DNA from: Ruficoccus sp. ZRK36
GTDB taxonomy: Bacteria; Verrucomicrobiota; Verrucomicrobiia; Opitutales; Cerasicoccaceae
Direction of reading: 5' to 3'
Assembly (NCBI RefSeq): GCF_019603315.1
Contig: NZ_CP080649.1
Location: forward strand, 1,875,501-1,939,500
DNA: 64,000 nt
A model generated the notes under the pieces. The model was not told where the DNA came from and searched no databases. It saw nothing but the letters and a program-made list of their open reading frames with translations. The position numbers and the translations under genes were made by a program. Positions 35,815-44,294 of this stretch are shown here, in pieces. Position 1 is the first letter of the stretch. The number at the start of each line of letters is the position of its first letter.

Positions 35815-36681
35815 TTATACCGCGTCGAAAACACGGACGTAATCGACCTCGAAGAAATCGGGAAGGACGGCGTTGTGGAGATCCTTCGATGCGCGGGAGG
35901 GGAAGCCGTCTTCACCGCTGGCGACTTCTTCGAGCCCACCGCGGTTGACGCCAAAGCCTTCATGGTGGTAGCCGTGGCACTCGGTCGAGACGAGGATGTA
36001 CTGCTCGACCTCCGAGACCGGCGCTTTTTGCACCCCGACCTCTTTACCGTCCGCATAGAACACGTATCCATCCGGGCTCCAGTCTACCGCATAGCGATGC
36101 CAGCCATCTTCTGTCTCTTCGTAGGGATACCAGAAATGACCGTGCCAGGTAGAGTCCTTGCCGTAACCGCCCCAGCCGTTTCCGCAGCCGATCAGCCCCT
36201 GCTTGTGCTGCTTGTAGTTCTCCATGATGTCGCATTCGACTCCGCCGAAGCGGGGGTCGGGGTGCGCACCGATACACGGTGACTGCAGCCAGAAGGCTGC
36301 ATGCCATCCGGGATTCTTGGGCAGACGGCAGCGGATCTCATAGAAGCCATAGCGGTGCAGGAACTTCATCGGCTGGTAGGAGCCAAAGGGCCAGAAGCCG
36401 TCGCTGTCCTTGGGGATGTCATAGGTGAGAGAGCCCGTCTGCAGGTGGGCTGAGTAAAACTCGCCGTCTTTCTTGACCAGATTGATACGCAGCTTGCTGT
36501 CATCGACCTCGACGCCCTCAGTCGTGAAAGTCGGGGAAGGACGCCCCCAGAAGTTCAGCCGATAGTTCCACTTGGATTCGTCCAGCTCCTCGCCGTCAAA
36601 CTCGTCATTCCAGACCAGTTTCCAGTTTTTGTTTTCGGGCAGCAGGCTGTCTGCATGCCCATTCAGTTGGTAGCTCTTCAT
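35815..36681 (-). CDS. GH16-family endoglucanase/galactanase, no signal peptide
   Basis: Predicted beta-glycan hydrolase of 288 residues with a jelly-roll fold. The catalytic motif E-x-D-x-x-E is present in GGVECDIMENY (beta-bulge type, seen in laminarinases, agarases, porphyranases and carrageenases). W-rich substrate-cleft residues are visible (FWPFGSYQPMKF, GWHAAFWLQSP). Unusually for GH16 there is no signal peptide from the ATG at 36681, so it would act inside the cell or the export signal is non-standard. It follows the PEP-CTERM gene on the same strand and belongs to the second module copy. Confidence 0.88.
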   Translation of the reverse strand: MKSYQLNGHADSLLPENKNWKLVWNDEFDGEELDESKWNYRLNFWGRPSPTFTTEGVEVDDSKLRINLVKKDGEFYSAHLQTGSLTYDIPKDSDGFWPFGSYQPMKFLHRYGFYEIRCRLPKNPGWHAAFWLQSPCIGAHPDPRFGGVECDIMENYKQHKQGLIGCGNGWGGYGKDSTWHGHFWYPYEETEDGWHRYAVDWSPDGYVFYADGKEVGVQKAPVSEVEQYILVSTECHGYHHEGFGVNRGGLEEVASGEDGFPSRASKDLHNAVLPDFFEVDYVRVFDAV

Positions 36682-36745
36682 TCCGGGGTGTTCTTTGATT
36701 GCGATTATTCTAGTCCTGCAGTGTTAGGCGGAAACTTAATGATGA

Positions 36746-37579
36746 CTATGCCTGGCTCTTGGAATAGCGCTTGCGCAGCGTGGCAATAGTGATCGGCAGG
36801 ATGACAAGTGCGAGCCAACCGGCTGTGCTGGACTCGGGGATGCTGATGGCTGAGTTTACTTCGATGTTGTCCAGGTAGATTTCACCGCTGAAGCCAGCCT
36901 TGGGGTTAAAGTTGAACATTCCGATGGGGGTGTCTTGCGCGAGACCTCCAGAGTTGTTGGGAATGTCTTGGCCGATGAGCTGGTTATTCAGGTAGACATC
37001 GATCGTGCCTGCAGCGATTGTCTGGCCGGAGTAGTCCAACTCGCTGGACGAGTTGTTGAAGACGATGGTCAGGCTGTTGACCGTATCGGTGCTGTATGTG
37101 GCCAGCTCATCTCCTTTTCCGACATAGGTTTCGGCGCTGGAGTAGATGACGCCTTTGTTGATTAATAGGGCAAAGGCTGTTGAGCTGTTCGAGCTCGAAG
37201 TGCCGACGCGTAGGATGAGATAGTCACTGCTGGACCAGCTTGAGGACTCGGGTGTATAAAAATCAAAGCTCATCTGCCCGGTAGTGGACGTATTCGCGAA
37301 GGTATTGGTCGAGATGACGGCCTGGCTCGCGATATTGCTACCCGATAGCAGGGCGTACTTGTTGTCTGTTCCGGGAAAGATTTGCGACGAGTCATTCTCT
37401 GCGTCGAAGGTGATGACACTCGATACGCCATTCCAGTTGTCGGTGGGGGTGCCATGGGGGATCGTCTGGCCGGCGGTGTACTCGTCAAAGCTCTCTTCGA
37501 ACATGACGGTGGCGTTGGCCTGTGTGAAAGCTCCGATAGAGAGCATCAGGGCAGTGGGGAGAATAAGCTTTTTAAACAT
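36746..37579 (-). CDS. PEP-CTERM-like secreted protein (module copy B)
   Basis: Exported protein of 277 residues, paralogous to 6224-7060. It has a signal peptide ending near QANA, a beta-rich LamG-like middle (STTGQMSFDFY, DTVNSLTIVFNN, SGEIYLDNIEV) and a C-terminal tripartite signal with SIPESSTAGW, a hydrophobic helix and RKRYSK. The motif here is I-P-E-S rather than I-P-E-P, a degenerate PEP. It is divergent from the LacI gene 37885-38943 and followed by GH16. Surface or matrix location is inferred. Confidence 0.85.
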   Translation of the reverse strand: MFKKLILPTALMLSIGAFTQANATVMFEESFDEYTAGQTIPHGTPTDNWNGVSSVITFDAENDSSQIFPGTDNKYALLSGSNIASQAVISTNTFANTSTTGQMSFDFYTPESSSWSSSDYLILRVGTSSSNSSTAFALLINKGVIYSSAETYVGKGDELATYSTDTVNSLTIVFNNSSSELDYSGQTIAAGTIDVYLNNQLIGQDIPNNSGGLAQDTPIGMFNFNPKAGFSGEIYLDNIEVNSAISIPESSTAGWLALVILPITIATLRKRYSKSQA

Positions 37580-37884
37580 GTTGGCTGTGTGGTTGGGGTT
37601 ATGAGATTTGATGGCTCGAACTTAGGGTATTCGGGAGAGGCCGGAAAGCCCCTCATCACACACACAGTTTTGTCATGTTTTAAATAGCGTTTTGTTTGCG
37701 TCGTATTAATTTCGGTAGGTCACTTGAAAGCCTTTTGTCTATTGCGTTTTCAATAATCGAATGACCACTTCGATCGAATCGCATTAAGGCCATTCGTTCA
37801 GGCATCATTTTCCTGTTTTCCAGTAGATCTGTAGAACTTTCATTCTTGACTGTTTCGTAAACCTGGGATGATTCACGCAGGTGT
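37580..37884. promoter_or_regulatory. Divergent control region of module copy B
   Basis: AT-richer 305-bp gap between the PEP-CTERM and LacI genes. A perfect 10-bp palindrome TTCGATCGAA lies at 37769-37778, with TCGAAT/ATTCG repeats around it, a plausible LacI-type site. The 17-nt motif of copy A (7101, 8210) was not found here. Confidence 0.4.
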
Positions 37885-38943
37885 GTGAGTAAGCAAAAAC
37901 GTATCACTCAGCAAGATATTGCCCGGCGTGCTGGCGTCCACCGTTCGACAGTTTCGCAGGCTCTGAAGAATCATCCGGTCATCCCGAGAAAGACATGTGA
38001 GCGTATTCAGCGGCTCGCTGAGGAGATGGGTTACCGGCCTGATCCGATGCTTTCGGCTTTGGCCTCATACCGTAACCGCAACCATGCGCACACGTTCATG
38101 GGGACAATGGCCTGGCTTTATATCACCGACCGTGAGCCGTTGGATAGCTGGCGCTACAGCCGCACAAATGTGCTCTACTACGAGGGTGCCTTGAAGCGGG
38201 CTGACCAGCATGGCTACAAACTGGAGCTGTTTGAGTTTAACAGTCAGGAAATCTCGATACAGCGCATGGCTTCCATCCTTAAGGCCCGCAACATCGCAGG
38301 TGTGCTTTTATGTCCCTTGCGTGGGGCCAATATCGAAATGGATTTTTGCTGGGATGACTTTTCGTTTATTACCTTCGGGTACAGCCTTAAAAAGCCCGAG
38401 CTTCACACGGTCACTTCTACGCAGTACCGTTCCATGGTGCAGACCATGAACAAGATGCACGAGCGCGGCTATCGGCGGATCGCCTACGTGTTTAACAACG
38501 AGCACAGTAAACGCACCGATAACAATTATCTGTCTGCCTATCTGTCCGCCCAGTTCCAGATCGGAGAACCGCCGCTGGTTTTCGACTATGAGTGGCGGGA
38601 CGCAAAAGATCTGGCTCAGCGCCTCGAATCCGTTGACCTGGAGGCCATTGTCACGGGTGACCCTTATCTCATGGAGCGCATGCAAAAGGTTGGGGTGCGT
38701 GTGCCTGAAGACACTGCCATGGCCTGCCCGCTACTGCTGTCCAACACGAGTGATCAAACAGGAGTGTACGAGAACTCCGAGCATATCGGTGTCGTTGCTG
38801 TCGATTGCTTGACGAAGCTCATCATGCACGGTGATCGAGGCATCCCAAAGCTTGTCCAGCGAACCCATATCGAAGGGGAGTGGATCGAGGGAAAAAGTCT
38901 TCCGGACCGTCGCAAGCAGAAGAAAACTCCGCGTCGAACTTGA
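37885..38943 (+). CDS. LacI-family transcriptional regulator (module copy B)
   Basis: Regulator of 352 residues starting at GTG 37885 (SKQKRITQQDIARRAGVHRS), with no better ATG in frame. The helix-turn-helix shares HRSTVS.ALKNHP with the copy-A regulator, and the effector domain shares DPMLSALASY, RMASI.KARNIAG and the conserved hydrophobic core. The C-terminus is basic (RRKQKKTPRRT). It is divergent from the PEP-CTERM gene and convergent with the hydroxyacid dehydrogenase; these are the likely targets. Confidence 0.92.
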   Translation: MSKQKRITQQDIARRAGVHRSTVSQALKNHPVIPRKTCERIQRLAEEMGYRPDPMLSALASYRNRNHAHTFMGTMAWLYITDREPLDSWRYSRTNVLYYEGALKRADQHGYKLELFEFNSQEISIQRMASILKARNIAGVLLCPLRGANIEMDFCWDDFSFITFGYSLKKPELHTVTSTQYRSMVQTMNKMHERGYRRIAYVFNNEHSKRTDNNYLSAYLSAQFQIGEPPLVFDYEWRDAKDLAQRLESVDLEAIVTGDPYLMERMQKVGVRVPEDTAMACPLLLSNTSDQTGVYENSEHIGVVAVDCLTKLIMHGDRGIPKLVQRTHIEGEWIEGKSLPDRRKQKKTPRRT

Positions 38944-39068
38944 TAAGGCAGGGATGCTCCGCTCGAGGTTTAGAGCCATCAGCATCCTCTATGGGCCGCT
39001 CGTTATCTAGCGCATTCCTGCACGGTTGAGTCTGTGATGAAGTGGGCCTGGCAACTACATTTATCAGG

Positions 39069-40151
39069 TCAGGTCGATCTCAAGTACGCAGCTAAATCGA
39101 CCTGTGCCAGTACGGGTTCGCCGTGCAGGTAGCGGTTGATGTTTTCCAGTGCGAAAACACCGCAACTGGGGCGTATGTCCTGAGTCGGCCCGGCGATGTG
39201 AGGTGAAAGGACGACATCATCCAGCTCAAACAAAGGTGAGTGATGGGGCAGGGGTTCTGATTCGAAAACATCCAAGCCAACGCGAATGTCACCCCGGCGA
39301 ATGCGTTGGATGAGGGCATCCTCGTCGACCAGCGCACCGCGGCCGACATTGATAAATACGGCCCCTGAGGGAAGCCGGTTGATCAGAGAAGCGTCTATGC
39401 AGCCCTTATTGTCCGGCCTGAGAGCTTCACACTCTATCAGCACTTCGTTCTCTGCGAATAAGGTCTCCAGCGAGTCTACGGGGGTGACGTCATGCTGCTG
39501 CATGTACTCGGGCGATACACCTTCCGAATGCGCCGAGATGGTGACATTAAAAGCTTTAAGCAGGCGTACGATTTCACGTGCGACAAGTCCGAACCCGTGT
39601 AGGCCGACGCGTTTCCCGATGAGGGTGCGCGTATTTAGATTCGCTTTGCTCCTCACGTACTCCTCCCGGGGAGTTTGCATGGTTGTGCGCCATGTCGGCA
39701 TCCGCCTGAGGCAGGCGAGAGTCAATAAAAGGGCATGCTCGGCGACTGGCGCACTGGCTAATGTCCCCCAGTTACTAACGATGATGTCTTTCCCGAATAC
39801 GCTTTCGGGTACGACCTTCCTGACCGACCCTGCTAAGTGGCAGCAATATTTTACCCCAAACCACGGGCTATCGACGATTTCCTCGGTCAGAGGGGGCGTG
39901 GTCCATGCGCTCAGCAAGATTTCCGGATCGTACTCTTGCAGTGATTTTTCCCACGAGTCTTGATTCAGGCCATTTGTGTCGATCAGCTTCCAGCACAGGT
40001 TCTCGTCGCTATCCGGGAGCCCATTGGGGAAAAAGTAGCCTAGCTCCACGCTTCCGGCAGCAATCAGGACGCGCTTTTGTCCCACGCATTCATGGACGCT
40101 GGATCTAGGGCATAAGTCCTTGTCGGGACTCGATGTGTGCACAGGTTGCAT
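39069..40151 (-). CDS. D-isomer-specific 2-hydroxyacid dehydrogenase (module copy B)
   Basis: NAD(P)-dependent dehydrogenase of 360 residues, paralogous to 5075-6130. Rossmann motif HGFGLVARE; catalytic Arg, Glu and His in NVGRGALVDE, DVFESEP and SPHIAGP. The unusual N-terminal part shares YFFPNG and LLSAWTTPP-like residues with copy A. ATG 40151 is chosen; a TTG three codons upstream is possible. It closes the second PEP-CTERM/LacI/dehydrogenase set. The substrate is unknown. Confidence 0.88.
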   Translation of the reverse strand: MQPVHTSSPDKDLCPRSSVHECVGQKRVLIAAGSVELGYFFPNGLPDSDENLCWKLIDTNGLNQDSWEKSLQEYDPEILLSAWTTPPLTEEIVDSPWFGVKYCCHLAGSVRKVVPESVFGKDIIVSNWGTLASAPVAEHALLLTLACLRRMPTWRTTMQTPREEYVRSKANLNTRTLIGKRVGLHGFGLVAREIVRLLKAFNVTISAHSEGVSPEYMQQHDVTPVDSLETLFAENEVLIECEALRPDNKGCIDASLINRLPSGAVFINVGRGALVDEDALIQRIRRGDIRVGLDVFESEPLPHHSPLFELDDVVLSPHIAGPTQDIRPSCGVFALENINRYLHGEPVLAQVDLAAYLRST

Positions 40152-40214
40152 GTATTCCAATCTAAACTAACGCGTTTAAATAAAAAAGCCCGCCCCCACC
40201 CACACAGTCCTGTA

Positions 40215-40289
40215 AGCCCTGGACAGGGCTATCGAAAGGGTAGGGAACGGGATGCAACCAGTCAAAGGAGGGCGGGAATTGGCCCTCCT
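40215..40289. terminator. Pair of hairpins downstream of the GNAT-nitrilase gene
   Basis: Perfect stems AGCCCTG/CAGGGCT (40215-40230) and AGGAGGGC/GCCCTCCT (40266-40289) lie between the end of the GNAT-nitrilase gene and the dehydrogenase. On the minus strand the second stem is followed by TTTG, and a GC-rich run followed by six T occurs near 40180-40195. Termination of the minus-strand transcript is likely; a structured RNA is possible but unsupported. Confidence 0.4.
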
Positions 40290-40348
40290 GTCGGTCCGGT
40301 CAAATGCGTTGAGCCAGCACTGCGCGTCTGCCGGTAGACAGGCCGGGC

Positions 40349-41884
40349 TTACCCCTTTTTACCGATCAGGGAGCAGCGGTAGAGGTCCTTGCGGCGGTTT
40401 TTCAGGATTTGCACTGAGCCGTGAGAGTGGAGCTGTTTCAAGCTGGGCAGGTGGACGTCGCCGATGAGCGTCATCTCGGTATTTGGCGTGCACTCGGCCT
40501 TGACCCCGTTTTCGGGGAAGGCGAAATCGCTCGGGGTAAAGATCGCGCTCTGGGCGTAGGAGATGTCCATGTTGTGTACGCGGGGGAGATTACCGACGCA
40601 CCCGGCGATGACCACGTAGCATTCGTTTTCAATGGCACGGGCACGAGCGCAGCTGCGCACGCGGTTGTAGCCGTTTTGCGTGTCTGTCTGGAAGGGGACG
40701 AACAGGATCTGCATGCCCTGGTCGGCCATGATGCGTGAGAGCTCGGGGAACTCCACATCGTAGCAAACCTGGATGCCGATGGTCCCCGCGTCGGTCTCAT
40801 AGGTGCGCACCTGGTCGCCGCCTGCCATGGCGAAGCGGCTTGTCTCGTCCGGCGTGGTGTGAACCTTGTAAATGCTCTCCATCGTGCCGTCGCGGCGGCA
40901 CAGCACGGACAGGTTGCGCAGCTTGCCGTCTTTGCCGATCTCCGGCATGGTGCCAGCAATGATGTTGACGTTGTAGCTCATGGCGAGCTCGCGCAGGTTT
41001 TCCTTGAGCTGCTGGGTGTAGCCCGCCAGGCCACGGATGGCCTCGACCTCACTGAGTTCGTTAAACTCGGCCATGAGCGGGGCGCAGAAGTACTCCGGGA
41101 AAATGCAGAAATCGCTTTCGTAATCGCTGACCGCGTCCACGAAGTACTCCACGTGCTGCATGAGTGTTTCCAGCGAGGTGATCGAGCGCATCTGCCACTG
41201 CACGACACCGATGCGGACATCCTCCTTTGTCGCGCCGACGAGGATTTCGTTTTTCTCATAGTGGATGTTGATCCACTCCAGCAGCGTGGCGTAGCTGCGG
41301 CTCTGCTCGTCCTCGGGGTCATAACCGCGCAGGATCTTTTTGACGTGGAAGTCGTTCGAGAGCTGGAAGTTCAGGGTCGGGTCATGGATTTCGCGAGCGC
41401 GCACCTTGTCGATGTACTGGCGCGGGCTCAGCTCCTTGGCATACCCGGCGTACTTGGGGATGCGCCCCCCGGCGATGATCGCGCGGAGGTTCAGGTTCTC
41501 GCATAGCTCCTTGCGCGCGTCATAGAGGCGCCGCCCGAGGCGCAGGTCGCGAAAGTCCGGGTGCACGAAAACCTCGATGCCGTAGAGCACATCGCCGTCA
41601 GGGTCGTGGGTGGTAAACTTGTAGTCGCCGGTGATCTGCTTGTAGGTGTGCTTGTCGCCGTACTTGTCGTAATCGACGATAATGGCCAGCGCGATGGCGA
41701 CGACGCGCCCGTCGGCTTCGATGCACAGTTGCCCCTCGGGAAACATCTTGATGAGGCGCTCAATGTCCCGCTGAGACCACGGCTCGTAGTTGGCCCCGCG
41801 ATAGGCTTCGAGCATGGTTTTACGGGTCTGCCGGTAATCCTCAGGCTGGAGATTCCTCAGCGTAATCTGTGCGGTCTTATCCAT
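40349..41884 (-). CDS. GNAT acetyltransferase - nitrilase (carbon-nitrogen hydrolase) fusion
   Basis: Two-domain protein of 511 residues. An N-terminal GNAT fold (about 1-200) has EVFVHPDFRDLRLGRRLYDAR, the acetyl-CoA pyrophosphate loop region. The C-terminal nitrilase domain has the Glu-Lys-Cys triad in FPEYF, YKVHTTPDE and QVCYDVEFPE. Similar fusions are known in Bacteroidota and others, with unproven amidase or acyl-transfer roles. Start candidates are ATGs at 41884, 41890 and 41899; 41884 begins right before the ITLRNL GNAT strand. It is divergent from the PspA operon. Confidence 0.88.
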   Translation of the reverse strand: MDKTAQITLRNLQPEDYRQTRKTMLEAYRGANYEPWSQRDIERLIKMFPEGQLCIEADGRVVAIALAIIVDYDKYGDKHTYKQITGDYKFTTHDPDGDVLYGIEVFVHPDFRDLRLGRRLYDARKELCENLNLRAIIAGGRIPKYAGYAKELSPRQYIDKVRAREIHDPTLNFQLSNDFHVKKILRGYDPEDEQSRSYATLLEWINIHYEKNEILVGATKEDVRIGVVQWQMRSITSLETLMQHVEYFVDAVSDYESDFCIFPEYFCAPLMAEFNELSEVEAIRGLAGYTQQLKENLRELAMSYNVNIIAGTMPEIGKDGKLRNLSVLCRRDGTMESIYKVHTTPDETSRFAMAGGDQVRTYETDAGTIGIQVCYDVEFPELSRIMADQGMQILFVPFQTDTQNGYNRVRSCARARAIENECYVVIAGCVGNLPRVHNMDISYAQSAIFTPSDFAFPENGVKAECTPNTEMTLIGDVHLPSLKQLHSHGSVQILKNRRKDLYRCSLIGKKG

Positions 41885-42107
41885 GCCCATAGGTTGCATG
41901 CACTTATACGTGTCCGCAACGTCGCATATGTTTTTCGATAGGAGATCTTGTTGGAGTGGGCCGTTTGATGGGCCGTGTGGGCATGGTTCAGACGAATGAT
42001 CGATTTTTCTTGAATATTTAAAATATATTTGCATAACTATTATGCATATTCGCCTCCCGCCATCCATCCACCCCCCTAAAAAGTCTCACCTCAAGCCCCT
42101 CACTGCC

Positions 42108-42623
42108 ATGAATGAGCCAGTTAAGACCGTACCGATCAGCGGCCGCATCAGTCAGCAGGATTACGATTTCATGATGCAGCACTCCTTTGGCGGAAAAGTG
42201 ACCGCCAGCGAGAAGCTTCGTCATGTGGCCTCTTTTTTTCGTCAGTACCATGAGCATTTCGGTACTTATGCCGAGGGGGTTGAGGAGCTGAACCGGCTGA
42301 CGGAGCCCGCGCGCAAGAATCTGAAGAAGCTGGAGTACGAGCAGAATGTTCATTCTGAGCTTGTTGACATCGTCACAAACATCCTGCCGCTTGGGTTGGC
42401 TCATCTGGCTAGCAGGCAGCAGGAGCCGCCTCAGAAAGAGCAGCTGCCCTATCTGCTGGAAACCGAGGAGCGCCTGCTGACGCTAGTTCTTCGGCTGGTT
42501 GAGCAGGTGCTTCGACTGGGGCTGACGTCAGAGTCCCCCACTTATAACCCCCATCTGCTGGAGGATAAATTACAGACGATTTCCGAATTGGTTGGACTGT
42601 TGTCCAAGCGCAAACAGAGTTAG
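42108..42623 (+). CDS. Helical protein with possible RHH N-terminus, first gene of the PspA operon
   Basis: Protein of 171 residues, not firmly recognised. The N-terminal VPISGRISQQDYDFMMQHSFGGKVTASEKLRHV has the beta strand plus two-helix pattern of ribbon-helix-helix DNA-binding domains. The remainder is predicted all-alpha, with Glu/Leu-rich helices (NRLTEPARKNLKKLEYEQ, ETEERLLTLVLRLVEQVLRL). It could be a regulator of the operon or a PspA partner. ATG 42108 is chosen because upstream in-frame residues are Pro/His-rich and uncharacteristic. Confidence 0.75.
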   Translation: MNEPVKTVPISGRISQQDYDFMMQHSFGGKVTASEKLRHVASFFRQYHEHFGTYAEGVEELNRLTEPARKNLKKLEYEQNVHSELVDIVTNILPLGLAHLASRQQEPPQKEQLPYLLETEERLLTLVLRLVEQVLRLGLTSESPTYNPHLLEDKLQTISELVGLLSKRKQS

Positions 42624-42640
42624 TATCATACCCGATTATC

Positions 42641-42802
42641 ATGAGCTTGTTTACCCGATTGTTTAATAAATCTCGGCGTGAATCCGATGGTTTGAAACAA
42701 GAACAGCGTGAAGCCATCGTCGATCTGCTGGGTGCCGACGGTAAGGCTGACTCTGAAAAAGAATTTTTGACCCGGATGCGCACTGTGCTGCATCTGGACT
42801 AA
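42641..42802 (+). CDS. 53-residue protein of the PspA operon
   Basis: Small frame of 53 codons between the RHH-like gene (17 bp gap) and pspA (19 bp gap). The protein begins MSLFTRLFNKSRR, an amphipathic basic helix like the membrane-binding N-terminus of PspA proteins, followed by a charged helix (QEQREAIVDLLGADGKADSEKEF). Tight spacing on both sides and good codon use support a real gene. Its role is unknown; a membrane-touching accessory protein is inferred. Confidence 0.65.
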   Translation: MSLFTRLFNKSRRESDGLKQEQREAIVDLLGADGKADSEKEFLTRMRTVLHLD

Positions 42803-42821
42803 CCCCCAACGCCATACTGTT

Positions 42822-43502
42822 ATGAACGATACCATCAGTAGCCGCATACGGCGGATTATCACGGGCACCGCCAGCTCCATTGTCTCAAAGATCGAAGGGC
42901 TGGCCCCGGAGGTTGTGTTGGAACAGGCCATCTCGGAGGTCGATGCCGCGCTCGACGAGGTCAAGGCCGAGCTGGGACGCATCACCGCTCAGAAGTACCA
43001 TGTCTCCAAAGCCATGACCAAGCTCAACGAAGAGCATTCCTCTATCGAGGAGCAGACCATGGAGGCACACAAGCAGGGCCGTAAGGACTTGGTGGAGGCC
43101 GCGATTTCCCGTCAGCTCGACATTGAGGATCAGCTCCCGGCTCTGGAAAGCCAGTTGGGAGATCTGGGCCGTCAGGAAGAGGAGCTGAATAAAGCGATCG
43201 CCGGTCTTGTCGCCAAGCGCAACGAGATGGACGACGAGCTGTTCGAGTTTAAAAAGACTCAGCAGGAAGCGTCTGTCACCGGTGCTCCTGATGCACCCGG
43301 CGGGATGCCTGCCAGTGGCAGCGCCACCGCCAAGGCCGACCGTGCCGAACGCGCTTTCTCAAGGGTGATTCAGGACGCGACCGGCGTACGCCGCACGGCC
43401 ATGAAAGCGGGCTCTGAAGAAAGTGGAAAGCTGGTAGAGCTCGCCCACTTGAACAAGAAAGCCCGGATCGAAGCGCGCATGAAAGCGCTCTCCAACCAGT
43501 AG
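42822..43502 (+). CDS. pspA: PspA/IM30 (ESCRT-III-like) membrane-stress protein
   Basis: Coiled-coil protein of 226 residues with almost continuous helices, the PspA/Vipp1 fold that assembles on the inner membrane and stabilises it under stress. The N-terminus (SSRIRRIITGTASSIVSKIE) and the following LEQAISEVDAALDEVKAEL fit the family. A Gly/Pro/Ala-rich linker (about 150-170) precedes a final helix. In this operon it is followed by YqiJ and flotillin genes, a combination seen in other bacteria. Confidence 0.9.
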   Translation: MNDTISSRIRRIITGTASSIVSKIEGLAPEVVLEQAISEVDAALDEVKAELGRITAQKYHVSKAMTKLNEEHSSIEEQTMEAHKQGRKDLVEAAISRQLDIEDQLPALESQLGDLGRQEEELNKAIAGLVAKRNEMDDELFEFKKTQQEASVTGAPDAPGGMPASGSATAKADRAERAFSRVIQDATGVRRTAMKAGSEESGKLVELAHLNKKARIEARMKALSNQ

Positions 43503-43523
43503 TGTCGGCGACGACGCACCCGC

Positions 43524-44219
43524 ATGTACGCTCATTTTATCGCACAGGAGAACCTGCCCTTCGCGGTGGCGTTGGGTTTGTTTTTCCTCATCGGCATCCT
43601 TCAAACCGTTAGTTTGCTGACGGGGATCAGCCTATTCGGTTGGGTTGATGACCTGATCCCGGACTTCGAGGCTGACCTCCCCAGCGAGCTTAGCGTTGAT
43701 GCCGATGTCGAGATGGGCGAGGGGAGCGTCGAGCACTCCTGGGTAGCGGATGTCTTTGGCTGGATGAACTTCGGCCGCGTCCCGTTTATCATCAGCTTCC
43801 TGCTCTTCCTGTTTCTGTTCTCCTGCATTGGCTACAACGTCCAGTTGTTCCTCTCCGAGAGCGGGATCGGGCTGCTGCCAGCCATCGTCATCGCGCCCTT
43901 GTCGCTGGTCGCTGCGGTGTTTCCTCTGAAGTGGGGCAATGCCCTGTTTGGGCACATCCTGCCTAAAGACGAGACGAACGCCGTGTCCAGCCACAGCTAT
44001 GTGGGCCGCGTGGCGACGATCACGATTGGCGAGGCCACTCACGAGCGTGCCGCTGAGGCTAAACTCAAGGGGCCGCTCGGGCGCACGCACTATGTCATGG
44101 TGCGAGCTGATCGCGAGGAGGCTTCTTTTAAGCAAGGGGAGCATGTGCTGCTTGTCGCCGAGGATGACGGTGAGTTCACCTGCATCGCCCCCAATAACCC
44201 GCACCTCGACGGTGCGTGA
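43524..44219 (+). CDS. yqiJ: YqiJ-family OB-fold membrane protein
   Basis: Membrane protein of 231 residues with three likely membrane segments (about 13-35, 88-110, 115-140) and a C-terminal soluble OB-fold (SYVGRVATITIGEAT, GPLGRTHYVMVRAD, LLVAEDDGEFTCI). NfeD-like/YqiJ proteins pair with flotillins, which is the next gene here. It probably helps organise flotillin membrane domains. Confidence 0.88.
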   Translation: MYAHFIAQENLPFAVALGLFFLIGILQTVSLLTGISLFGWVDDLIPDFEADLPSELSVDADVEMGEGSVEHSWVADVFGWMNFGRVPFIISFLLFLFLFSCIGYNVQLFLSESGIGLLPAIVIAPLSLVAAVFPLKWGNALFGHILPKDETNAVSSHSYVGRVATITIGEATHERAAEAKLKGPLGRTHYVMVRADREEASFKQGEHVLLVAEDDGEFTCIAPNNPHLDGA

Positions 44220-44294
44220 CAGACCGCCTCGGAGGTCCGCCGCTCAAACTGAGCACCCTTTATCTCTATACACTAACGATTACTCACAAACGCC

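Noticed and set aside
40200-40340. Possible cobalamin-type or other riboswitch (GGGAA, GATGCAA and GAGCCAG-like pieces on the plus strand)
   Set aside because: The conserved core elements are not in the right order or spacing, and no plus-strand gene follows. Simple hairpins explain it better.
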